DNA from: Halogranum amylolyticum
GTDB lineage: Archaea; Halobacteriota; Halobacteria; Halobacteriales; Haloferacaceae
NCBI RefSeq assembly: GCF_900110465.1
Contig: NZ_FODV01000010.1
Coordinates: forward strand, 62,001 to 126,000
Reading direction: 5' to 3'
Length of the DNA: 64,000 nucleotides
In this document: positions 26,548-34,227 of the stretch, one piece after another
Numbering within the stretch: position 1 is the stretch's first letter
Layout of the letters: the number at the start of each line of letters is the position of its first letter
The notes under the pieces: model-generated
The model's input: the letters and a program-made list of their open reading frames with translations, nothing else
The model's database searches: none
What the model was told of the DNA's origin: nothing
Position numbers and translations under genes: made by a program

Positions 26548-27387
26548 CTACTGCGTGCGTTGGCGACTCCACAGCGCCTCTGCGGTACGAAGCGCAGCCA
26601 CGGTTTCGGCGACATCGTGAACCCGCACAATATTCGCACCATTCTCCGCAGCGACAAGGTGAGCGGCGAGACTTGGCGCAACTCGCTCGTTCGGTTGGAG
26701 GTCGACGAACTCCGTGGTGAAGGACTTACGCGACGCGCCGACGAGCACTGGAAACCCGAGGTCAACGAATTCACCAGTTCGCGCAAGTAACTCGAGGTCG
26801 TCCTCTGCTCCGGTTGCAAAGCCGATTCCGGGATCGATGATGAGTTGGTCGTCGGAGACGCCTGCAACGCGAGCGCGTTCGACACGGTCTTGCAGACGCT
26901 CGTAGACATCAACGACGATGTCGTCCGACTTCGGATTGTATCCGGCGTCGACAGGAAGGTTAACTGCGTCCATGAGCACTGCTTTGCAACCGTGGGTGGC
27001 GACGAGTGACTGCATCTCGGGGTTATCAAGCCCGTTCTGGTCGTTAACGATATCAGCCCCAGCAGCGAGGGCCGCTTCGGCAACGTCCGGTTCGTACGTA
27101 TCGATAGAAACTAGCGCGTCGATATCTGGGTCGGCGGTAATCTGCTCGATGACGGGAAGAACGCGCTCCAGTTCCTCCTGCACTGAAACGGGGTCTGCTC
27201 CGGGCCGCGTGCTCTCTCCGCCAACGTCGATGATGTCTGCGCCCACTTCATCGATTGCACCTGCCCGTGCGACGGCCTCCTCAAGTGTCGTATAGCGGCC
27301 GCCATCAGAAAAAGAGTCTGGAGTGACATTCAGAATACCCATCACTTGCGTATAGTCCGTGGTCCCAAGCGTCTGCATCCTGCTCAT
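26548..27387 (-). CDS. folP: Dihydropteroate synthase
   Basis: A 279 aa TIM-barrel enzyme joining a pterin pyrophosphate to p-aminobenzoate in folate synthesis. All signature blocks are present: GILNVTPDSFSDGG, DVGGESTRPGA, SIDTY, NDQNGLD, IDPGIGF, GASRKSF and the C-terminal VRVHDVAET. It stands alone here, not fused to another folate enzyme. It follows trpD by 47 nt on the same strand, so they form an operon. Tetrahydrofolate is needed by the glycine cleavage and GlyA enzymes encoded further along. Confidence 0.92.
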   Translation of the reverse strand: MSRMQTLGTTDYTQVMGILNVTPDSFSDGGRYTTLEEAVARAGAIDEVGADIIDVGGESTRPGADPVSVQEELERVLPVIEQITADPDIDALVSIDTYEPDVAEAALAAGADIVNDQNGLDNPEMQSLVATHGCKAVLMDAVNLPVDAGYNPKSDDIVVDVYERLQDRVERARVAGVSDDQLIIDPGIGFATGAEDDLELLARTGEFVDLGFPVLVGASRKSFTTEFVDLQPNERVAPSLAAHLVAAENGANIVRVHDVAETVAALRTAEALWSRQRTQ

Positions 27388-27434
27388 ATTCGTATCTCGA
27401 CCGCTGGTAGAAATAAGCGTGGTGACTTTGAAGG

Positions 27435-28436
27435 CTACGCGCGCAGGTCTTCGAGTTTGGCGGCGGCGGCACCCGACTCGATTGCCTTGCGTGCGTGGTT
27501 AACTCCTTCTTCGAGCGTCTTTGCAAGGCCGGCGACGTAGACTGTCGCACCGGCGTTCGCGAGCACGATGTCACGCTTCGCACCAGTGATTGATCCAGTG
27601 AGTATCCCGCGCATATCGGCCGCATTCTCTTCCGGTGTCCCACCGGAGACTGATTCGATGGTGTGAGTCTTCAACCCGAGGTCGTGTGGAGTGATTGTAT
27701 ACTCTTCAATTGAACTGGAAGTTACTTCAGCAACGGCCGTCTCACCGTGAATTGCAATCTCGTCTATGCCGGACCCGTACACTACGAGTCCATGCTTGAC
27801 GTCTAACCTAGACAGCGCTTCGGCCACCATTGGTACCAGCTCTTGATCATAGACGCCAACTACCTGTGCATCGGCACCAGCGGGATTAGTCAACGGGCCG
27901 ATAATATTAAAAATGGATCGTATTCCAAGTTCCTTCCGTGGCCCGATAACTCGCTCCATTGCTGGGTTGAAGACTGGTGCAAGTAAGAACCCAATTCCGG
28001 TGTCTTCGATTGCAGCTTTGATATTCGGTGGTTCTGCCTCGGTTTGTACGCCTGTTGCATCGAGTACGTCAGCACTTCCAGAAGAAGAAGAGACAGAATA
28101 GTTCCCATGCTTTGCGACTGATACCCCTGCTCCTGCTGCAACTATCGCGCTGGTTGTGGAGACGTTGATTGTATCGAAATCGTCACCACCAGTACCACAG
28201 ATGTCGACGAGTGGAGACACCTCAGGAGCGATTGTTCGCATCGTATCACGCATTCCTTTTGCGAATCCAGCAATCTCGGCTTCCGACTCTCCTTTTGTTC
28301 GGAGGGCTGCTAGTACTGCGCCGATCTGAGTTCCTGTGGCATCTTCGAATAGCATGTGAGAGACTTCACGTGCCTCGTCCACGCTGAGTGTTTCTCCGTT
28401 GACCACTAGCTCCAAATATTGTTCAATAGTGCTCAT
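27435..28436 (-). CDS. trpD: Anthranilate phosphoribosyltransferase family protein
   Basis: A 333 aa class IV phosphoribosyltransferase that transfers phosphoribosyl from PRPP to an aminobenzoate. The PRPP site CGTGGDDFDTINVST and the KHGNYSVSSSSGSADVLDATGV segment are typical, as is NIIGPLTNPAG. No other trp gene is near; it is paired with folP instead. It may be a normal tryptophan enzyme, a second copy, or an enzyme acting on p-aminobenzoate. Sequence alone does not separate these. Confidence 0.88.
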   Translation of the reverse strand: MSTIEQYLELVVNGETLSVDEAREVSHMLFEDATGTQIGAVLAALRTKGESEAEIAGFAKGMRDTMRTIAPEVSPLVDICGTGGDDFDTINVSTTSAIVAAGAGVSVAKHGNYSVSSSSGSADVLDATGVQTEAEPPNIKAAIEDTGIGFLLAPVFNPAMERVIGPRKELGIRSIFNIIGPLTNPAGADAQVVGVYDQELVPMVAEALSRLDVKHGLVVYGSGIDEIAIHGETAVAEVTSSSIEEYTITPHDLGLKTHTIESVSGGTPEENAADMRGILTGSITGAKRDIVLANAGATVYVAGLAKTLEEGVNHARKAIESGAAAAKLEDLRA

Positions 28437-28764
28437 TGATGTCTACTATAGTATACTACTTGGCATAAGAGCTGATTAATGTGTCGTTCTCAACAGAGAC
28501 TGAATGTGAGGATGAACAGTGTAATCCGATGGAATGCAGCCAATCTGAGGTTGTATACCGAGTGAGAAGTTCGTTGAAAAGAGGTTCTGCATGATCCACG
28601 GACTAACGTCACTACGAAACCATGAACTCGCCACCTCAACAATCCATCTACACCGTCAGTACAGATTATCCATTGTCCGAACCAGACACAATAAGGCAAT
28701 TAACAATGAAGGCAAGAGCAACAATACGTAGCGCTCAAGAGACTCAACATCATTACGGAAAAGC
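28437..28764. other. Divergent gap between trpD and the UPF0126 gene
   Basis: A 328 nt stretch with a TATA-like TATAGTATAC region close to the trpD start. No gene is supported; a 69-codon minus-strand frame has no features. Confidence 0.4.
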
Positions 28765-29436
28765 ATGGGTCTAGATTTCGTCACGGTACTGTTCGATAGC
28801 CCATTTGCTGTTATGAATACGATTGGCTTGATTGCATTCGCACTCGTTGGATCAGCCAAGGCGATCCGTGAGGAGTTCGACCTCTTCGGGATTACTGTCG
28901 TTGGACTGGCAATGGCATTTGCTGGTGGGGCTACACGAGACCTCCTCGTAAATCGAGTTCCATTAGTACTTCAGTCGCCAGTCGAAGTAAGCTTAGGACT
29001 GCTTGGAGTCGGCTTAGCAGTTGCGTTGAGTGTCGTATTGAGATCTCCAGAGAATCATCCAATTACTCTTGTCGCAGATGCTATCGGTCTCGCTGCCTTC
29101 ACTACAGCCGGTGCCATCGTAGCAACCGAGGCCACTGTGTCAGTATTTGGAGTCGTTGTTATCGGGACAATCAATGCCGTAGGTGGTGGGGCGTTTGCAG
29201 ATATTCTTCTTGATCGATCTCCGTTCATCCTCTTTGATGATTTCTATGCGAGTTGTGCAGTGTTAGGTGGAAGTGCATATTGGATAATGGGAAGTGTAGG
29301 AGCAACTGGAAGTACCGCTGCCGGGGTATGTGCAGCAGTGACCGTTGTGGCGCGGTTAGTCGCAGTTACTTACAGCTGGAATCTCCCAACAGTACAGACA
29401 TTAGGAGTCTTGAGCGAGCGAATGGATGACCAATAA
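28765..29436 (+). CDS. UPF0126/TRIC-type membrane protein (glycine transporter domain family)
   Basis: A 223 aa protein with about seven membrane helices and the twofold repeat of the UPF0126 family: GLIAFALVGSAKAI and FAGGATRDLL in the first half, GLAAFTTAGA and VGGGAFADILLDRSPFIL in the second. The domain is named glycine transporter in Pfam and is related to TRIC cation channels. The presence of a full glycine cleavage system 20 kb away makes a glycine link interesting, though unproven. Confidence 0.85.
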   Translation: MGLDFVTVLFDSPFAVMNTIGLIAFALVGSAKAIREEFDLFGITVVGLAMAFAGGATRDLLVNRVPLVLQSPVEVSLGLLGVGLAVALSVVLRSPENHPITLVADAIGLAAFTTAGAIVATEATVSVFGVVVIGTINAVGGGAFADILLDRSPFILFDDFYASCAVLGGSAYWIMGSVGATGSTAAGVCAAVTVVARLVAVTYSWNLPTVQTLGVLSERMDDQ

Positions 29437-29578
29437 CTGCGTTGACTTTCTCATGTCGGTAGTAATCCATAAGCCAAAACAATCACGACAGGAAGTCATC
29501 TCTACTGTATACGACCGTACCTCTTTTTTGGACGAATTCGTGCTCGATACCAAGATCACTCACAAATCAGCTGCGAGC

Positions 29579-29935
29579 CTATTCAAGCCAGTTCCCACCC
29601 CAGTCGTCCAATGCGTCGAATACGGGACAGAGCGCACCGCCTTTGTTAGTCAGGGAATAGTAGCTCGCGACCGGTGATTCGAACTCCTTTCGGTTCTCGA
29701 CGAACCCTTGCTTCTCTAAGTCATCGAGCACACGGGAAAGCGTGTAGGAGCTCGCGCCCGTCGAGCGCTTGAGTTCGTTGAACCGCTTCTCGCCGTCGCG
29801 CAGGTCGTTGATAATGATGAGCTTCCACTTCGAACCAATCTCCTCAATCGATCCAACGACATTGCAAAGGTCCGCATTTCGCTGTTCAATCTCGGTGTCT
29901 TCGTTAGTATCGGCCGTTGGTGGTTGGGTTGCCAT
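29579..29935 (-). CDS. HxlR-family winged-helix transcriptional regulator
   Basis: A 118 aa regulator. The HxlR pattern is clear: a single Cys early (NADLCNVVGSIEEIGSKWKLII), then FNELKRSTGASSYTLSRVLDDLEKQGFVENR with the recognition helix, and a wing ending YYSLTNKG. ATG 29935 is preferred because it sits about 30 nt from a shared TATA box. It is divergent from the SDR-DoxX operon and very probably controls it. HxlR proteins often respond to electrophiles or redox stress. Confidence 0.88.
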   Translation of the reverse strand: MATQPPTADTNEDTEIEQRNADLCNVVGSIEEIGSKWKLIIINDLRDGEKRFNELKRSTGASSYTLSRVLDDLEKQGFVENRKEFESPVASYYSLTNKGGALCPVFDALDDWGGNWLE

Positions 29936-29994
29936 TACTTGGTTACACAATTATTGCCTGAGCTATATATGGGTTTGGGACCAAACTAGGTACT
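29936..29994. promoter_or_regulatory. Symmetric bidirectional promoter of hxlR and SDR genes
   Basis: One TATA element, AGCTATATAT (29961-29970), lies almost midway between the two divergent start codons: about 29 nt from GTG 29995 and about 31 nt from ATG 29935. Read on either strand it gives a TATA-like box at the right distance for a leaderless transcript. A 17-nt block (29932-29948) next to the hxlR start is repeated exactly at 31995-32011 and may be the operator. Confidence 0.65.
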
Positions 29995-30699
29995 GTGATA
30001 GAACTACAGAATGCGACGGTGCTCGTTACCGGCGCTACCGGTAACATGGGTCCATACATGACCGACCAGCTCGTCAACAGCGGTGCCGACGTTGTCGGTA
30101 CTTATGTCACTGAAGCGTCAAGAAAGGACATCGAGAACCGCGCTAAGCATGCCGACGCGGTGTCGTACTACCAAGTCGATCTGACCGACCAAGCAGCAGT
30201 CGAAGCCTTCGCCGAGATGGTTATCGACGACCACGGAGCGGTCGATCATATCGTCGGTCTCGCTGGGGGCTTCTCAATGGGCGGCGTCAGCGATACCGAC
30301 GGTGCGGCGTTCCAAGCCGCACTGAATCGTCACGCGGTGACGGCGTTCCTGACCGTCAAGGTCTTCGCGGATCACCTCAGTGAGCACAGCGGCGTCGTCC
30401 TGTTCAGTTCCGACCGCGCCATCGAGCCCGTCGGCGGTACGCTCGCGTACGACGTTGGCAAGGGCGCGGTTCGCACGTTGACTGAGTCGCTCGATGTCGA
30501 ACTTGAGGCTCGGATCAATGCGATTGCCCCATTCCTCATCGATGTGCCCGCTAACCGTGAGGCGATGCCCGATGCCGACTTCTCGGAGTGGACAGCTCCT
30601 GAAGCCATCGCCGACGAAGTGCTTCACCTGCTCTCGAACGAAGGTGTCACGGGACAGATCGTCCAGATGACTGGTGGCCAACCGGACGTGGGTGTGTAA
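29995..30699 (+). CDS. Short-chain dehydrogenase/reductase
   Basis: A 234 aa Rossmann-fold oxidoreductase. The cofactor motif is TGATGNMG (about 12-19), DLTD follows, and the active site has LFSSDRA and the Y-x-x-x-K pair in AYDVGKGA. GTG is the start, supported by the TATA box 29 nt upstream. Its stop overlaps the DoxX start (TAATG). SDR and DoxX under HxlR control is a recurring arrangement that suggests handling of a quinone-like or reactive carbonyl compound; the substrate is unknown. Confidence 0.88.
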   Translation: MIELQNATVLVTGATGNMGPYMTDQLVNSGADVVGTYVTEASRKDIENRAKHADAVSYYQVDLTDQAAVEAFAEMVIDDHGAVDHIVGLAGGFSMGGVSDTDGAAFQAALNRHAVTAFLTVKVFADHLSEHSGVVLFSSDRAIEPVGGTLAYDVGKGAVRTLTESLDVELEARINAIAPFLIDVPANREAMPDADFSEWTAPEAIADEVLHLLSNEGVTGQIVQMTGGQPDVGV

Positions 30700-31190
30700 T
30701 GTCACAGACCGCATCACGTCAACGGCTGCCCGCGACGTCTAGCCGGTGGAGTCTGGTATTCGTCCGCCTCGCGCTGGGGATTCCGATGCTTATCTCGGGC
30801 GTCGGCAAAGTCTTGGCAATCGGGCCGAAATCGATGGGCATCGCGGGATTCGCAGGCTTCCTCGCCAGCCTTGGCGTTCCACTTCCCACGATTGCTGCGT
30901 GGGGTGTCGGTCTCCTCGAACTCGTTGGCGGCATCTTGCTGCTGGTCGGCTTGGCTGTTCGAGTCACGAGTGCGTTGGTTGCCATCAACATGCTCGTCGC
31001 GACGGTTCTGGTTCACCTTCCGAACGGGTACCCGGCCACAAGCGGCGGTATCGAATTGACGCTTGCGCTGACCTTGGTCGCAGTCGCGCTCGTCGTGAGT
31101 GGCCCCGGTGCGCTCTCGGTTGAATACGCGCTTCGCGACCAGGATGACCTCTCCTCTGACTCTTCGCAGTCGAGAAGTACGGAGGGATAA
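30699..31190 (+). CDS. DoxX family membrane protein
   Basis: A 163 aa protein with four hydrophobic helices. The DoxX pattern is SLVFVRLALGIPMLISGVGKVL, then FAGFLASLGVPLPTIAAWGVGLLELVGGILLLVG, then AINMLVATVLVHLPNG. It is translated with the SDR (one-base overlap). DoxX-type proteins are related to quinone-linked oxidases and stress-response complexes. Role here unknown. Confidence 0.87.
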   Translation: MSQTASRQRLPATSSRWSLVFVRLALGIPMLISGVGKVLAIGPKSMGIAGFAGFLASLGVPLPTIAAWGVGLLELVGGILLLVGLAVRVTSALVAINMLVATVLVHLPNGYPATSGGIELTLALTLVAVALVVSGPGALSVEYALRDQDDLSSDSSQSRSTEG

Positions 31191-31269
31191 TCCACGCGGA
31201 GAACTAATCGAAAACTGGGGGTCGGCTGTCGGCAGTCTCCTCCTGGCCTGCAACGTTCGTTACCTCGTA

Positions 31270-31684
31270 CCTCCGGAGGGCTGAAGCCTTTCGAGAGCCG
31301 GAGTTGGCCGTGCTTATCGTCGTGTTTGATAGCTCCTTTTTCCACGTGACGGTGGAGCGCGGGTGATTGTCGCCGTGTTTCCGGTAGTCTGGTGGGTTGT
31401 TGCCGTCGTCGGAGTTGTACCAACCGGTGAACGCCTCAGCAAGTTCTTCGAGAACTCGCTGATTTGACTGCGAGTGCAGGTCACTGTAGCGTTCGTGGCC
31501 TTTTAACTCCAACTTCAGCCCGAATTCATCCGAGATTTCACTGTCGTCGTTTCACCGTTGTTGGATGTAGTAGCGTCTGACATTCCAACAGTTTGGGTAC
31601 AGAGAACCCGTACTGGTCAAGATTGCCACGAACCTGACTGTAGTTCGTGCTGCGTGCGACGGAGGTGCGAGCTGTCTCCAGCAT
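31270..31684 (-). pseudogene. tnpB: IS200/IS605-type tnpB relic
   Basis: The minus strand carries the N-terminal third of a haloarchaeal TnpB broken into three frames. MLETARTSVARSTNYSQV begins at 31684. A frameshift is followed by WNVRRYYIQQR and an in-frame TGA. Then come HERYSDLHSQSNQRVLEELAEAF and HPRSTVTWKK. Another shift at the T run 31337-31341 leads to IKHDDKHGQLRLSKGF, where homology ends. The RuvC nuclease part is gone. It is inserted between the two DoxX modules. Confidence 0.75.
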
Positions 31685-31695
31685 CGAACTATCTT

Positions 31696-31707
31696 ATAAC
31701 TAGTTAT
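31696..31707. promoter_or_regulatory. Perfect 12-bp palindrome
   Basis: ATAACTAGTTAT, just outside the start of the tnpB relic, in an AT-rich stretch. It may be an operator or part of the old element end. Confidence 0.35.
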
Positions 31708-31843
31708 GAGTAACTATGTATTAGAAGTGATATTCGACGTGGAATATCCAAACGGGCGATAGATCGGTGGAGTGTAGAATTGGATATCGGATTCATCCCG
31801 CACCTAAAGGCATGGAATTCTCCTTACTTTTTATAAACGCTGG

Positions 31844-31998
31844 GACTCGCGAAGCGACGCCCACACAAGTTGTTGAAGGTGATAACTGTCTCCCTCAGCG
31901 CTCTCCCCTCGACAGTTCAACGACATCGCAACAGTCTGTATTCAACCGTTCACTTTCAGAGACATTTCGAGATCTGTCTTCGGTGGTTAGGTCACCAT
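31844..31998 (-). pseudogene. HxlR-type regulator relic (second copy)
   Basis: The start codon region aligns base for base with the intact hxlR at 29935: the same 17-nt block, then ATG, but the fourth codon CAA has become TAA. Further matches follow (TGTCGTTG near the Cys-Asn-Val-Val region and a CATCATTATCAA-like block), with frameshifts between them. Homology fades by about 31844. It is the dead regulator of the duplicated module. Confidence 0.65.
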
Positions 31999-32060
31999 TA
32001 CTTGGTTACACTCGTGTTGCCAGAGCTATATATAGGTTTGAGAACAAACTAGGTATTGTA
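31999..32060. promoter_or_regulatory. Second copy of the bidirectional promoter
   Basis: It repeats the arrangement at 29936-29994: the 17-nt block (31995-32011), AGCTATATAT (32024-32033) and the CAAACTAGGTA segment before the start codon. The regulator side is dead, but the right side could still drive the DoxX and VOC genes. Confidence 0.6.
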
Positions 32061-32225
32061 ATGGAACTAAAGCGGTCAGCTGCACCCATAACTGGTGCAG
32101 CCGGAAACATTAGCCCGGAGATAGCGGATGAGTTCGTCGGCGAAGAGAGCCATGTACGTTCGCACGCAGACCTGGCGGGACAGACCGTGCAGACGGTCGG
32201 CGGCCAGCCGGAGGTGAAGAACTGA
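32061..32225 (+). pseudogene. SDR gene with internal deletion
   Basis: A 54-codon open frame that fuses the N-terminus of the SDR (PITGAAGNISPEIADEFV, compare the intact gene's LVTGATGNMGPYMTDQLV) directly to its last residues (GQTVQTVGGQPEV, compare GQIVQMTGGQPDV). About 185 codons between them have been lost, including the catalytic Tyr and Lys. The frame is intact and overlaps the DoxX start by one base (TGATG), so it may survive only as a translated leader for DoxX. Confidence 0.75.
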
Positions 32226-32644
32226 TGGCGCTGGAGACTACGGTCGGCGGCCTCGCCTTCCTGGTGGGCCGCGTCGTCTTCGGTGTCCTGCTTGGGTTCA
32301 TGGGACTCAATCACTTCACGGGCCTCGACGGGATGAGCGGCTACGCCGAAGCCAAAGGCATTCCCGCTCCGCGGCTCGCCGTCATCGTGTCCGGTCTCAT
32401 GCTCATCCTGGGCGGGCTTGCCATCGCGCTCGGTGTCTACCCACTGGTTGGTGCAGCGGTGATTGCGCTGTTCTTCCTCGGTGTTACGCCTGTCATGCAC
32501 GACTTCTGGACAGTCGATGACCCAGAGCAGCGACAGGCCGAGATGACGAACTTTCTAAAGAACGCCACGCTCTTCGGCGCGGCGCTCGTATTGGTCGCAA
32601 TTGGTGGAACTGCCTGGCCGTACGCGCTCAACATCAGCCTCTAG
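32225..32644 (+). CDS. DoxX-like membrane protein (second type)
   Basis: A 139 aa protein with four hydrophobic helices: RVVFGVLLGFMGLNHF, then LAVIVSGLMLILGGLAIALG, VIALFFLGVTPVMHDFW, and a final helix near ALVLVAIGGTAW. The GLNHF and HDFW motifs belong to a different DoxX subgroup from the protein at 30699, so this module is not a simple tandem copy of the first. It is followed 10 nt later by the VOC gene. Confidence 0.85.
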   Translation: MALETTVGGLAFLVGRVVFGVLLGFMGLNHFTGLDGMSGYAEAKGIPAPRLAVIVSGLMLILGGLAIALGVYPLVGAAVIALFFLGVTPVMHDFWTVDDPEQRQAEMTNFLKNATLFGAALVLVAIGGTAWPYALNISL

Positions 32645-32654
32645 AATCTCACCT

Positions 32655-33515
32655 ATGACTACCCAACCAAACCCAGACATGATTCCGCAAGAAACCCATA
32701 TCGGACAGACCGCACTCCGCGTCAACGATCTCGAAGAGATAACCAAATTCTACCGCGATGTCGTTGGACTCAGCGTACAACGTCGGTCCGACACCAGTTC
32801 CGTTCTGGGTGCCGGAGAAACCCCGCTGCTCGTCCTCGAGAATGATGAAGATGCGCTCGAACGACACCGTTCGGGAGCAGGACTCTTTCACAACGCCTTC
32901 AGAGTCCCCTCGCGTGAGGCGTTGGGCGACGCGTTAGCGCGCATTCGGGATCTCTGGCAGCTCGGCGGCGCATCCGACCATGGCGTCAGTGAGGCGCTGT
33001 ACCTGACTGATCCCGAAGGCAACGGTATCGAAATCTATCGTGACTACCCACGTGAAGACTGGCCTCGCCGCGACGACGGCCGCATCCGAATGGGTACGTA
33101 TCCCCTCGATCTTGACCCGGTTGAAGCTGCTGCCGCAGGTGACTCAGGACTTCCTGCTGGAACGAACATGGGGCACCTTCACCTCGAAATGTCCTCACTG
33201 GAGGCGTTCAGCGACTTCTACGTGGACACCCTCGGGTTTGAAGTCCAAACAGAAGCACCAGCCGCGCTCTTCGTCGGTGCTGGTGGCTACCACCACCATA
33301 TCGCTGCGAACACGTGGAACCACAGAACGGGTCCAATCAGTGGGCGCGGACTGTCGTGGTTCGAGGTGCTCGTCCCAGACGAAGAATCACTTGACGCCGT
33401 TCGGGGGCGTCTCATTGCCAGTGACATTCCGCTCACCGAGTCAGATGATGGTTTCGTGGTTCACGACCCCGATGAAATCGAGATTCGCATTCGAGTCGAC
33501 TCGTCGACTCAATAG
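32655..33515 (+). CDS. Two-domain VOC protein, catechol 2,3-dioxygenase-like
   Basis: A 286 aa protein with two vicinal-oxygen-chelate repeats. The first begins IGQTALRVNDLEEITKFYRDVVGL and ends GNGIEIYRDYP. The second begins MGHLHLEMSSLEAFSDFYVDTLGF and ends DEIEIRI. Candidate metal ligands are the histidines in THIGQ and GHLHL and the glutamate in EIYRD. This layout is found in CatE-type ring-cleaving dioxygenases and related lyases. ATG 32655 is used rather than the upstream frame inside DoxX. It probably acts with the DoxX module on aromatic compounds. Confidence 0.87.
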   Translation: MTTQPNPDMIPQETHIGQTALRVNDLEEITKFYRDVVGLSVQRRSDTSSVLGAGETPLLVLENDEDALERHRSGAGLFHNAFRVPSREALGDALARIRDLWQLGGASDHGVSEALYLTDPEGNGIEIYRDYPREDWPRRDDGRIRMGTYPLDLDPVEAAAAGDSGLPAGTNMGHLHLEMSSLEAFSDFYVDTLGFEVQTEAPAALFVGAGGYHHHIAANTWNHRTGPISGRGLSWFEVLVPDEESLDAVRGRLIASDIPLTESDDGFVVHDPDEIEIRIRVDSSTQ

Positions 33516-33540
33516 GCCAGACAGCACGGTCTAGGTTACC

Positions 33541-33936
33541 ATGTTAGGAGACGAGTTGATCGTTAAATTTCGACCTAGAGGTACCCTGAACCCGCAGCGA
33601 ATGCCCAGGGTTCATTCAGAAGGTGGTATACTCACGTTAATCTTTAGCGTGTACGCACTCCCAATCGTTCCTGGGCATCTCATCTTTGGTCAGGTATCAG
33701 ATTAGTTTGGTCGCCGAAGCGTTGTGTTTCTTGGCCTCCTCGTCATGGCACTAGGGGTCTGGGGTGTTCGCTGTCGCGAATGGACTAATAGAATTATGGC
33801 TGTCGTTCGCCGTCTCGAACGCCGCGGGGGCAATAATCACCTTCGTCTGGTACCGACGTGGCACGAGAGTAATCTGGCCGAATCCAAAGTTGACCTAGGC
33901 GAAACCGTTGTTAGGACAATAGCTGGCGATGACTGA
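33541..33936 (+). pseudogene. MFS transporter relic
   Basis: One frame running from ATG 33541 reads LIFSVYALPIVPGHLIFGQVSD, an in-frame TAG (33703-33705), then FGRRSVVFLGLLVMALGVWG. That is the second helix, motif A (D-x-F-G-R-R) and third helix of a major facilitator protein. After about 33800 the sequence is no longer MFS-like. It lies just before an intact but unrelated MFS gene. Confidence 0.65.
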
Positions 33937-34087
33937 TTCAGAGATTGAAGCTACCGTATCTGAATTCTCGGCTGTCACTGAGGAGATTATTTCAACAATC
34001 CTAAATCGCTACGATGAATTCGTTGAGTTAGTAATACCGACGGCGGTACTACTGCTCGAGAGCCAGTTCGACTACAACAGACTGTAG
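33929..34087 (+). CDS. Small ORF, 52 aa, unknown
   Basis: Begins MTDSEIEATVSEFSAVTEE and ends LLLESQFDYNRL. It is acidic with an amphipathic middle part. It overlaps the end of the MFS relic frame by 8 nt. No family or clear promoter; it could be chance. Listed because the acidic composition is haloarchaeal-like. Confidence 0.2.
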   Translation: MTDSEIEATVSEFSAVTEEIISTILNRYDEFVELVIPTAVLLLESQFDYNRL

Positions 34088-34227
34088 TTGCAATAAAATG
34101 GTTACTAAAGGAATGATTCAGTTGTTAACTTGGCACAAGTTTCCGACTCGGACGAACAACTCTCTCGAAGAATGATCGAACTTTACAGACTTACGGCGGG
34201 CCGCTACCTCAGTGAGAGGTGTGGAGA

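Noticed and set aside
29426-29677. 83-codon frame overlapping the hxlR end
   Set aside because: Most of it is the complement of the hxlR coding sequence or its 3' flank; no domain.
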